Shown: piece after piece, positions 34,657 through 46,975 of the stretch
How the letters are laid out: each line of letters opens with the position of its first letter
Numbering within the stretch: the stretch's first letter is position 1
Assembly: GCA_945643635.1 (NCBI GenBank)
Contig: CALZFC010000087.1
Span: forward strand, 573,501 to 637,500
Source: Allodiplogaster sudhausi
Lineage: Eukaryota; Nematoda; Chromadorea; Rhabditida; Diplogasteridae
DNA length: 64,000 nt
Reading direction: 5' to 3'
Program-made: the position numbers and the translations under genes
The notes under the pieces: model-generated
The model's input: only the letters and a program-made list of their open reading frames with translations
What the model was told of the DNA's origin: nothing
The model's database searches: none

Positions 34657-36467
34657 ACCTGGACTGACATAATTGTTGAAGTCGTAGCCCGAGAGAGTGT
34701 AGAGATGCATGATGAAGAGTCCTCCCTCTGCATAGCTGGGAGAACATCTCTCGTCATCGATGGGGTCGTGAGTGGCTCCCCAGGCATGGCCCAGTTCGTG
34801 GGCAACAATCAGATCGACTTCCCGAGTCACCATCAGCCGGGAAGAGTCAACGAATGTCGCGTAGAGTGTGTTGTATTGCACTTCTCCCAGTGCCTGCACA
34901 TTTCGTAGCATCCGCTCAGTCCCAAAGCAATCGCTGGAGGACTGCTAAAGATTGAATGAAAGCAAACGGACTGGGTCTCCACAAACTCCGCCCACTCCCG
35001 TCTCGCCTCCCATGTACGCTTCCCCCTTCACAGTTCCATCCAGAGGTCGTGCAGAGAAGAGAAGCACCAGACAGAACTCGCTTGAGCCCTCCATTTTTGC
35101 AAACTTCTTCAAAAAATGGTACCTTTTGCAATCAAATGCAATAGAAATATCTTGAAGAGAAGAGGGAACCTGGTGAAGATTAGCAACATCCCAAGGGACT
35201 TGCTGGTTGTGCTGGAGGAAGTAGGAATGGTTGGTATTGTAGTGGTTGAAGGTGTTGTTTGGCTTCTCGTGTACTACGATCTTCTTAATGGAGAATCCCA
35301 TATTCACGAGATGAACACCATCCTCGTTGAGTCCCCAGTCAGTGGCAGAGAAGATGCTATTCACTCGGTCAACGAGGCCAGCCTGTGGTTTTCTTTGAAA
35401 TATTACAGAAGAAACTAATAGAAAAAACATCGGCAATTTCCTGGGGAGAAAAGAAAAGAACTGACAATGTACCGGGTGGCGAGGGCCTGGCTCCCGTGTC
35501 CAATCTTCTCAAAGAAGAAATGGTCTGCAACAATCTTGAGAGGACAACGATTCTTAGCGATGCTCTGCAGCGAGCGGCGACGACGGAAAATGGAAGAGAA
35601 GGTAGAAGCCAGTGAACTGCCATGGGATAGAGACTGCGACAACTGGGTTGGATGTTGCTGGACAGCCGATGCTGGGTACACTATCACTTCCTGCAAAGTG
35701 GGCAAAGTCAGTAACGAAGGACATGAATTGAAGATATACCCGTGGATTGCTACTGAAGAGGAGAGGACGATGCCACAAGGCGGGTTCTATGTAGAAGATG
35801 TCATCAGGAGCTGCAACCGTCCCCATCCAAAGTCCTTTCTCTAGTCGAGTCAGCTGTGTTCGCTGTTCAGGATACCCTGACGAGTTAAGTAAAAAGTAAA
35901 AATTTTAAATACCTTCTTTTTCTTTCAATCAAGCAGCACAAAATCTAGAATTAACGATCAAGTTGCAAAGGACTTGCCGCGTACATATCCGTTGAAAAGG
36001 TCCGTGTGAGCGAGATCCCCGGGATGATGAACGCCATTTCCGTCGATGAGATAAGAATTGTACAACGGATCAAGTAGATCATTTTCTTTAGTCCGCAGTT
36101 CGATAATCCAGCTTTGTCCTAAACTTCCACCTCATTTATACGGAATTCTAAAGCTATATATCAAATGATAACGTTATCTCTAGCATAGGAACTGAGAATG
36201 CACGAGAATCAATACAACTTTGGAATAAACAAATAGATCAAAATGACGTATCGTACCAAACGCATCAAAGTGGATGGAAGAGGGCTCGTCCGTGAAAGAG
36301 TCAGAGAATTCTTCTCTTATAACTGTTGTCTCATAGGACGATAGATTCGTAAATAAAATGTTATCTGAAACAATAAGAGATGATATAGAAATCTAAAAAA
36401 AAATCTAAATCAAACCTGAGAGGACGTTGTTCGCAACTAAGAGAACTAAAGTGAGAGTGCGTAGCAT
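33297..36467 (-). CDS. ADAM17: ADAM17-like membrane metalloprotease (TACE-type sheddase)
   Basis: ADAM17-type enzymes cleave membrane-bound ligands and receptors at the cell surface. Exon 1 (36467-36416) encodes a signal peptide (MLRTLTLVLLVANNVLS); 36364-36257 and 36118-35974 follow. The prodomain ends in a basic furin-like site (RRRR, about 35580). The catalytic domain begins CPLKIVADHFFFEKIGHGS (human CKLLVVADHRFYRYMGRGE) and holds the zinc motif HELGHAWGATHD at 34769-34803. Cys-rich blocks follow: CGNGVLEEGEECDSAP and CCTRECRF (disintegrin), SVCTGQSGFCPD, and SDGTPCLLGYC (membrane-proximal). The transmembrane exon reads FLKTNIVGITVTCSLLMWIP, closely like human [20 protein letters not shown]. 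The cytoplasmic tail is short and ends NVSYNIR. It is divergent from ATP6V1H. Confidence 0.92.
34592..34654. repeat. GA microsatellite in an ADAM17 intron
   Basis: Near-pure GA on the + strand (CT on the ADAM17 sense strand), directly next to the 3' splice site of the exon after the zinc-binding exon. Confidence 0.9.
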
Positions 36468-36924
36468 TACGACATTAGAGCATCCTGGAAAGCAGTGCAC
36501 TAAAACAACTTCAAATAAGCAAATGAATAGTGGAAACAATACACTAACTGGGAGCTGTTTTCGCATTTCAAAACAACAAACTATTTTAAATGATGGTACC
36601 GTAAATTAGAATTTAATTAGGTTAGTTCACCTCTGTTTAATCATGGCTAATTTACACGACAGATTAACATGACTTAAATATCAAGTGTTATATTAAAATT
36701 GATTTGTAGCTCAAATAATTGTTAAGTAATAAAAATGTAGCAATTTATTCCTACCTATTTCGGCATAGAATTAGAGATCACTGTAGTTAGTGTGATGTTA
36801 GTGTAGTTTGATAATTAGCGATTGTCGGTCTTTCCTGGCCTTCTGCCAAACACTAGGATTGGTTTACTTGTGGAATTTCGTACATTTTGGAGGCTGGTTA
36901 TCTGATTTCCTGTGTGATTTGTAG
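36468..36924. promoter_or_regulatory. Shared bidirectional promoter region, ADAM17 / ATP6V1H
   Basis: Only 457 bp separate the divergent start codons of ADAM17 (-) and ATP6V1H (+). The stretch is AT-rich with no exon-like content, so it must hold both 5' UTRs and promoters unless upstream non-coding exons exist. No TATA box is assigned. Confidence 0.6.
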
Positions 36925-39509
<2,585 letters not shown>

Positions 39510-39707
39510 CACCCCTCCCTATACTCAATAGATCCCCAGCTCGTACATTCCTTCATATAGTTTTCTTGTGATATCGTCTGCATGTAGACATAGATTTTGC
39601 CAAAAGATGTTCTTACGTAATTGCTTGTTCTATTATGAATGTGAATTCGTATAGCATAAAGATACTCTAAAGTACTCGTTAATAGACAAACGCATAGAAC
39701 TGCTATG

Positions 39708-39987
39708 CAGGGGTGGCCGGCCACGGCCCCCGACCTCGGGGGCCGGGGGCCGTGGATAATTGAATGAAGTTCACCCCCAGTTGAACAGCATGATCCAATT
39801 TATGATGAAAAGTGCCTCGATTTAGTTCGTATGCGTTACAGATTTACGAATTTTTTTCAATTTTGGATGAATTTTTCCTACGACGGAGAAATTTTATTGG
39901 AAAAATTTTAAGATTTGGGGATGGGGACTCCTTCGGGGCTGACCCCGGGTGCCGGGGCCGGATATTTTTGGCCCCCGGCCACCCCTG
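39708..39987. mobile_element. Non-autonomous hAT-type element (280 bp)
   Basis: Terminal inverted repeats start CAGGGGTGGCCGG and end CCGGCCACCCCTG, the typical hAT end. A perfect 8-bp target duplication CTGCTATG lies at 39700-39707 and 39988-39995. The ends are very GC-rich and hairpin-forming; the middle is AT-rich with no coding capacity, as in a MITE. It sits between the convergent ATP6V1H and RPL11 3' ends. Confidence 0.93.
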
Positions 39988-39995
39988 CTGCTATG

Positions 39996-40384
39996 GTAAC
40001 CCTGAATTCGTGTGTACACCAGTGCAGACAACACTTGAATAGGGTAGAAAAAGTAGGATCTATTCTACAGGTTCATGAATTTCAGCCTCCCCAGGGTCAG
40101 ACCATCAGGATGTTGACGTACACATGGATTTTTTACACCCCCACCTTGCTTTCCACGGCCGCCCCCCTTTTTTCCAACCAGTCAACATTGGCATTATCCC
40201 CTGTTATCGAGTATGATAGGGCGCTATAGTGGTTTTGTTTAACCCAAATTTTTAATTGCCTAAACTTCCCCCTCCTATGCACTTCCAGCACATTCACTGT
40301 CCTAACACTCGTAATAACGAAAAGGCCAGTCAGTAACAACGATTTATGATACTTGCATAACAATGAACAAGAGAGGGTATGCGA
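39996..40384. other. Intergenic, 3' of RPL11
   Basis: Sequence between the hAT element and the RPL11 stop codon. No gene is seen; it probably contains the RPL11 3' UTR. Confidence 0.4.
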
Positions 40385-40566
40385 TTAGCGTCTGCGGCCT
40401 CCACCACCACGCTTGGCCTCTTTCGGTTTCGGCGGCAGGATGATGCCGTCGTACTGAAATTAGTTAAATTTATTCCACGACGCAAATCTCGTTATCTACA
40501 ATAACATTCTGAATATTTTAATTACGAAGAAATAAACTCGAATGCAACAAACACTATGAAAATTAA

Positions 40567-40618
<52 letters not shown>

Positions 40619-43600
40619 AACCTTCTGCTGGAACCACTTGACGGCCTCGTCGCGAGACACGCGGTGAGAGACTCCAACCCGGCCCGGCGCGCGTCTGCGC
40701 TTGGCAACACGACGGCCTGCACGGTCGAGGACCACGTAGAAGTCCATTCCGTAGATTCCAATCGAGGGATCGTACCTATTAGTAAGTTATATATGCTTCC
40801 TAAGATGTTTGTAATACCTAACATATTCAGCAAAGTTAAATATACAGTACATGGCAGGGAAGGGGCTAATGCCGAATTGACAGACCGACCGCGATTTTAA
40901 ACGTTTATCAACCCCATTATCCAAATGTCGAACATTTTAGCAGAAAATCGATATTCAACTTACCCACACCCTGATTCTTAAGCGATATAACCATACCCCA
41001 CCCACGGTGCTCCAAAGGGGACATTCATAAAATAATAAAGTGCGCTCGTTGGCGCCTTTTCCCACAGAACGTTTGTCAGCTGCCAGAGCCGTGTATTTGT
41101 GTGTTAACACACTAGAAATTGTGATATTTAGCAGAAACTGGATTTAATTCTGAAAATGCATTAAACGGTCAATCTGGAATTAGGAGAAGAACGAACGAAA
41201 CGTGTAATTCATGCGTCACGGCCAGGGATGTCCAAAACCAGGCCCGGCCCGCGTACCCTACGGTCCGGGCCCATAGGGTACGCGGGCCGGGCCCTACCTT
41301 CAAAATCTCGTCCCGGGCCCGCCAAATTAGCAATGGGCCAGGCCGGGCCTATGTAAAAACGGGCCCGGCCCGGCCCGTAGGGTATGCGGGCCGGGCCGGG
41401 CCTAGGACCCGGCCCGCCTTGGACATCCCTGGTCGCGGCCCGCCATTTTAGGATTTATTGCTCCCAAAACATTTTATAGTGTTTGTTTAAACGATAAATA
41501 CCGTAGCTTTTGGATATGTGCCAAAACTTTGAAAGACCAGTTTTACAGTCTTGATTCACCTAGCACCCTGTTTGGCTGGGTAATCAACAGTGACTATTAT
41601 TCCCTTGAACATAATTCGTTTCCGACACGGGCTCTGGGGGTGTTCAGAAGGTAACGACTTTACAACAGTGTTTAAATGCCCACTGGCGGCAAAATTTTTC
41701 GGGAGGGTCCAGGTATCCAAATAGGGAATTTTCGGGAGGGTCCACGTGAAGGTCAAAAAAAATTTTCCCTGCACGGCAGGTGTCAGTCAGTGCTGAAAGA
41801 GTGCCTGAATCTGGAATTTCCTTAAAAGTCTTGTATGAATAACTTTTATCTACAGGTATGCGCCGTGCATGACTTCCTCCCTTCTAGTAGCTTCGCTGAC
41901 GCACGCGCACAATATGCTCCTAAGTTCTTCCCCGTGTGCACCCTATCCACTTGCTATTCTGCTCCTTATAGCAGAATTTATAACATAGAGAGAGCCGGCA
42001 GACTGTTTATCAGCAGATGCGAAGATGTTATGGGGCGATTATCATCGAACATCTGCACAGAGACCATCGCGGACTTGTTATAATAGCTGGAGTCGTCGCC
42101 GAAGCTGAGCGTATACATATGTATGTATAGTCATTTTTGTTGGAGCGGACTCGTAGACCCGCAGAATGAAGAGTAGCCTAACCGAACATGAGAGGGGACT
42201 GACTACACTGCCGACTTCCTCTTCAGCAGCAGAGCTTCTCCTCGCTTGCGTATTTTCATCTCTTTGCCTCTAAGATTCCGCCTAGAGAAGGTGAACCACA
42301 ACCCTTCGTTATGTCCAGCAATCTCAAATCGTGTCCACTGGCGAGAACACCTTCTACTTCTTTCCTCTATCACTCTCGCCCACGTCACTCTCTTTTCCTC
42401 TCTCGTATCTCACACTCTCCCCACCCCTCTCTATCTCCCGGCCAGCATCAGGTCAGTCAGCACAGGGTGAGCGAGAGAGGTCATGAAGCGAGTGAACTAG
42501 TTTTCGGACATTCCGCAACTGATCTGGCAATTATACTCGTCTTAATTTCTGTTTATAAATATATAATACATGTAAAATAATCTAGAAATGAATATTCATG
42601 AGAGAGGCATGTATGCACACAGGAATCGCCAGTGCTGAGCATACCCTTTTTGCCCTTTTCTCCAGAGAGAATGAGAGAAAGTGAATGTGAGTGTATTTCT
42701 GGCTTTCTCTTCCATGGCAAGACCTTTGCCATTCTTCTCAGCCACTCAGAATGCTCAGGAGATAGCATTGGAGCAAAAGTGAGAGAAAGATATATGCACA
42801 CAGGCATCCGCCAGTTTACGACTGGCGGCCTGGACCCATATCAGCCTGAGCTCGTGGAAAGGAATCTGGGGGAATCCTATGGTTAGAATGTAGCTCTGTC
42901 TTTCTACTTTCGAATGGACCCTTGCCGTTTCCGAAATTCGTTCTCTACGCTGAGAACGAACGCGTGAAGCGCGTCGACCTCGCAGACATTTACATGCTCA
43001 CGCTGGTTTAAGACTGGCGGCTTGGACCCATATCCGCATGAGCTCCTGGAAGGGAGTTATAGGGAACCCTATATATATTTTATAGCTCTTTTTTTTCTTC
43101 TTTCGAATGGACCCTTGCCGTTTCCGAAATTCGTTCTCTAGGCTGAGAACGAACGCGTAAAAAGCGTTGATCTTAACATGGTCGTGTCAGTCTAAGGCTG
43201 GCGGCCTGGACCCATCTCTGACTGAGCTTCTCAAAAGGAATTACAGTAAAGCGTATAGTTGTTTTGTAGATCTTTTCCTCCTCTTTCGAATGGACCCTTG
43301 CCCGCCTCGAAATTCGTCCATTTCGTACGAAAAATTTTCCAAAAAATAAATCGGTACCAAAATTTTCCAACATTTTTCGGGAGGGGGAACCCCTGGCAAA
43401 ATCTAGACCTATTTAAACACTGCTTTACAAACCCATACACTAAATCATAGCAAGGCTATTTAATAGGAAGCTCTAAAAATAAATAATAGTCGTTAATAAC
43501 GAGTAAAGCTGGCAGTCTGAACCAAGTTTCCATGAATATTATACATTCAAAAAAATAAAAGATGTGAAGTAAACATTAAAAAATATTCTAGGGAGGAAAA

Positions 43601-44345
43601 TATATTCATGGTTCACACCTCAGCGAGATATCTTAAATAAAAATAAAATTGCTAACTTGATGCCAAGATCAATGTGCTCCTGGATGCCGAACCCGAAGTT
43701 ACCCGCGGCAGCGAAGTTCTCGCGGTACAACTCGTATTCCTTGACCTTTAGGCCCTTCTCGATGATCTCCTCGGCCTTAGGTCCACGGACCGTGCAGTGC
43801 ACAGCGATCTTCTCATTCCTACGGATTCCGAAAGAACGGACAGTATAGCGGGCCTTGGAGAAGACAGGGGTCTGACCAGTCAGCTGTTCGAGCACCTGCA
43901 AAGATACTAACTGTTAATACATGAGCAACTTAGAAAGAAAGAAAAAACAGCAAACGTTAGCAATTCTCAGATTTGGCTAAATCTTAGCCACCGAGCAATT
44001 TTCAACAACTTAAATACAAATAAATAAAAGATGAACAAATAAATAAAAGATTAATAAATGAATAAAAGATAGGCAAATACGACAAAAATTAATATACAAC
44101 CAATGCAAAAAAAAGATTATATTAAAGACCGTTCCACAGAAAACTTTCTAATCTTGCAACAAAGAAGGCAGTACACAACAACGAAGACATCTTAGAATGC
44201 CTGGAATAACCTTGGCTGCACGAGTCAGCCTGTCGCCGGACTCGCCGACGCAGATGTTGAGGCAAAGCTTCTGAATCTTCAGCTCGCGCATCACATTCTT
44301 CGCCTTCTTCTCTCGCACTTCGGCGAGTTCTTCTGCCTTACCCAT
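40385..44345 (-). CDS. RPL11: 60S ribosomal protein L11 (uL5)
   Basis: uL5 binds 5S rRNA in the central protuberance of the large subunit. Exons 44345-44211, 43895-43657, 40775-40622 and 40453-40385 join in phase to 198 residues. Matches: [60 protein letters not shown] and VKWFQQKYDGIILP, nearly identical to human. The N-terminus is slightly longer and Lys/Glu-rich, and the C-terminus has an unusual basic extension ([14 protein letters not shown]). Intron 2 is about 2.9 kb, very large for this genome, and carries two hAT-type insertions. It is divergent from HMGCL. This is an evident housekeeping gene. Confidence 0.97.
40569..40616. repeat. (TA)n microsatellite in RPL11 intron 3
   Basis: A run of about 20 TA/AT dinucleotides with a TATATGTATATATAC end lies between RPL11 exons 3 and 4. 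Confidence 0.95.
41223..41431. mobile_element. Non-autonomous hAT-type element in RPL11 intron 2 (209 bp)
   Basis: Inverted ends CAGGGATGTCCAA and TTGGACATCCCTG enclose a very GC-rich interior of alternating GGGCCC/CCGGCC units that can fold back. The flanks GTCACGGC (41215-41222) and GTCGCGGC (41432-41439) are an 8-bp target duplication with one mismatch, consistent with an older hAT insertion. No coding capacity is seen. Confidence 0.87.
41666..43422. mobile_element. hAT-type element with internal tandem repeats in RPL11 intron 2 (1,757 bp)
   Basis: The ends CAGTGTTTAAAT and ATTTAAACACTG are inverted repeats, and a perfect 8-bp target duplication CTTTACAA flanks the element (41658-41665 and 43423-43430). 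Subterminal sequences TTTTTCGGGAGGG recur near both ends. The interior holds an 82-codon frame (41835-42083) without transposase similarity and at least three diverged tandem units of about 185-190 bp at the right. No transposase motif is seen, so it is likely non-autonomous. Confidence 0.9.
42821..43330. repeat. Three diverged ~187-bp tandem units inside the hAT element
   Basis: Units begin ACTGGCGGC near 42821, 43013 and 43197 (spacing 192 and 184 bp). Shared segments are CTGGACCCAT, TTTCGAATGGACCCTTGCC and AAATTCGT, plus AGAACGAACGCGT in the first two. A fainter fourth unit may start near 42630, where TATGCACACAGG also occurs. Strong divergence between units indicates an old array. Confidence 0.8.
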
Positions 44346-44622
44346 CTTAAGAGAAAAGAATACAACATGACTTCACAACTTCAATGTTCCGAAAAATCAT
44401 AGGATTGGGCATAGAAACTATATTTTAACTGCAGCGAAATAAGTTCAAGAAATATACGGTAAAATCCATTTAATAACTTGCACATCAAAATAATATGGCA
44501 CATTGCCAACTTTTTTGCACCTTTGAAAAATGAAGAAGAGTTGCTCGAAGGTGATTTGGCTTGCGGTTTTTTTTATGCCCAGTTGTGAAAAAGTTATCGG
44601 CATTATTCTATAATTCCAGGCT
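44346..44622. promoter_or_regulatory. Shared promoter region, RPL11 / HMGCL
   Basis: 277 bp lie between the divergent start codons of RPL11 (-) and HMGCL (+). A T-rich stretch follows the HMGCL side. The short distance implies a bidirectional promoter unless non-coding 5' exons exist. Confidence 0.55.
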
Positions 44623-46544
44623 ATGAGGCAGCGTTTGAATGTTGTTTATCGCCAAGCTCGGGCATTCGGACAGGTTGCAACATGTTCGTGTTCATAGTTT
44701 CCGAAATCTATAACCTATACACTTAATGTAGCATTTTCTGGAGTACAGTTCAAAGTCGTGGAAGTTGGAGCTCGGGATGGGCTGCAGAATGAAAAGGTTT
44801 TTGCCAGCCTAGTTTGAAAATCATTTTTTTTTAATCTTTTTAGAAGGTCATTCCCGCTGCGACAAAAATCGAGCTGATCAATCGCCTGAGTGATTGCGGG
44901 CTGAAAGTTGTTGAAGCGACCAGTTTCGTTTCACCAAAATGGGTTCCACAAATGGCAGACCACGCGGAGGTCATATCTGGCATCGCAAAGGTTAAAAATT
45001 TGTTCTAATGTTGCGATGGATTATAGAATATGTTTCATCTCGCTGATTTAAGAAACCTGGAGTTTCCTATCCAGTTCTTGTTCCCAATCTTCGTGGCCTT
45101 GAAAATGCCGTCAGTAACTTTTTCTAGTTAGTTGGTACCATTAAACTATTCCCAATCCACAGGGCACTTTTTTTTTTTTTTAATATTTTTCGATAACGTT
45201 CACCCCAATAGTTTTCCGGTACGGGGAATGCGAATTCATATTATTTCTTATCATTACATAATTTTCGCAGAAAGTTAGGTAAGTTTAGCGAAGTATGATG
45301 CATGCTTTGCACCTCCCACATCTCTCCCACGCACTCTGTCGGTGGTTGAGTGAAACAGAGGATGAAATGAATATAATATTCGTTTTCCCCGTGCCGAAAA
45401 CTACCCTGAGGTGAATTTCATCGAAAAAAAATTGTGAAGGTAATAGTCCATTAAAAAATTTTTTTATGCTTCATTACAGATGAAATTCCGCAATGTCGAT
45501 GAGATTGCTGTCTTCGGCGCAGCTTCCGAATCATTTGCTAAGTTAACTAGTTTTCTACTTCTTTACTCTACGATTATGTATAACGTAGTGTCTGCTAATT
45601 TTCCCCAAAAAAAGAGTAGTTTTATTTTTTTTTCATTAGGTTAATTTGTGCTGCGAGCACTCATCTTTGTGACAGCTGTGGAATATTTTTTTAAGGAAAA
45701 ACACAAACACCTCGATTGATGGCAGCTTAAAAATTTTGAAGGAAGTCACAAAACATGCAACGGTTATTACCTCCAAACTGAAGTTTAATTCATTCGTAAA
45801 CTGTTGTTATAAATTGAGAATGCCGGCATACGGGTTCGGGGGTATGTATCCTGCGTCATTGGATGTCCTTACGATGGTCCAACGAAGCCTGTCGTTGTTG
45901 CGAAGATCACGGAGCAGCTTTCTGGAGCGGGTTGCTATGAAGGTATCTTTCCAACTTTTACCACATTCTTTGTTGGGCTCATCGTTTTTATTTAAGGAAT
46001 TTTTATGTTTAAACCACTATAAAAGAAAGAACAATTGTGCAATGGTTTGAGTTAGTCTGGGAGACACGATTGGAGTCGGTTCTGCTGGAACGGTGCGGGC
46101 AATGCTGGATGAGGTGCTCAAGGTAGAAAAGGCCGAACGGCTCGCAGTTCACTTCCACGACACGTATGGCCAAGCTCTCGCCAACGTTCTTGTTGCTGTT
46201 GAGGTGTGAGTCTGGAAGTATTTGTGATTCCTCTGATGCTCTGTTGTTCTAGAAAGGGATCCGAGTGGCGGATGCCAGTGTTGGTGGCTTGGGTGGCTGT
46301 CCTTACGCGAGAGGGGCAACCGGCAATCTGGCTACGGAGGATCTCGTTTATCTCCTGCATGGCCTGGGATTCGAAACGGTGAGATTTACTTTTATTGAGT
46401 TGCCAAAGATGGTTTCTTCAGGGCATTGACTTGGAAAAGCTAGTGACGGTGAGTGAGTGGATTTGCGCGGATCTGGAGAGAGCCAACTCTTCTCGGGTTG
46501 CAAACGCTCTCTTGGCCAAGCGTAGAAAGGCAAATACAGCATGA
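44623..46544 (+). CDS. HMGCL: Hydroxymethylglutaryl-CoA lyase
   Basis: HMGCL splits HMG-CoA into acetyl-CoA and acetoacetate, the last step of ketogenesis and leucine breakdown, usually in mitochondria. Exons 44623-44673, 44749-44796, 44844-44990, 45053-45109, 45480-45541, 45696-45762, 45819-45942, 46052-46203, 46253-46378 and 46422-46544 join in phase. Conserved residues: [13 protein letters not shown] (catalytic Arg-Asp), [54 protein letters not shown] (metal-binding His) and [15 protein letters not shown] (catalytic Cys). The N-terminus ([17 protein letters not shown]) is basic and amphipathic, consistent with a mitochondrial import sequence. The C-terminus ends KANTA without a peroxisomal signal. 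Confidence 0.95.
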
Positions 46545-46975
46545 GCAGTGGGCAGAACCTCACATCTAGTGCCTCTTTTTTGTAACATATGTATATTTCT
46601 CCAATGTTCTGAGATAGAACCTTTCAGATCGGTAGATCTTGATATCTTGTGTTGTTGCGATTAAGGACGGAAGACTGCAGTGGATGAAAGAGTGCACATT
46701 ATTGCAAATTTTATTCCTGAATATGCACATCCCTGTATATTACTGTCACTTGAAAGTTGATATGGATCTATATATTGCAAGTAAAGTTATAAATAGTCAT
46801 CTAAACGTGTTATTTGGTATTGTTCTGGTATTAATGCCAACCATACTTGTAACTTTAGATTTTACAGTATTCCTGGAATGAGATGGAACATTGCAAGGAA
46901 ATCAGTGCGCAATCCAGGAAAGCCAGACGTGCTGATTGATGTGCAGTCTGGCTTTTCATTTGTATTTCTAACAGA
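46545..46975. other. Intergenic, HMGCL 3' end to IWS1
   Basis: About 430 bp between two genes on the same strand. It probably holds the HMGCL 3' UTR and the IWS1 promoter. A short inverted repeat (AAGCCAGAC / GTCTGGCTT, about 46918-46954) lies just before the IWS1 start. Confidence 0.45.

Noticed and set aside
41835..42083. 82-codon frame inside the hAT element as transposase remnant
   Set aside because: No hAT dimerisation or DDE-type motif is visible; composition looks random.
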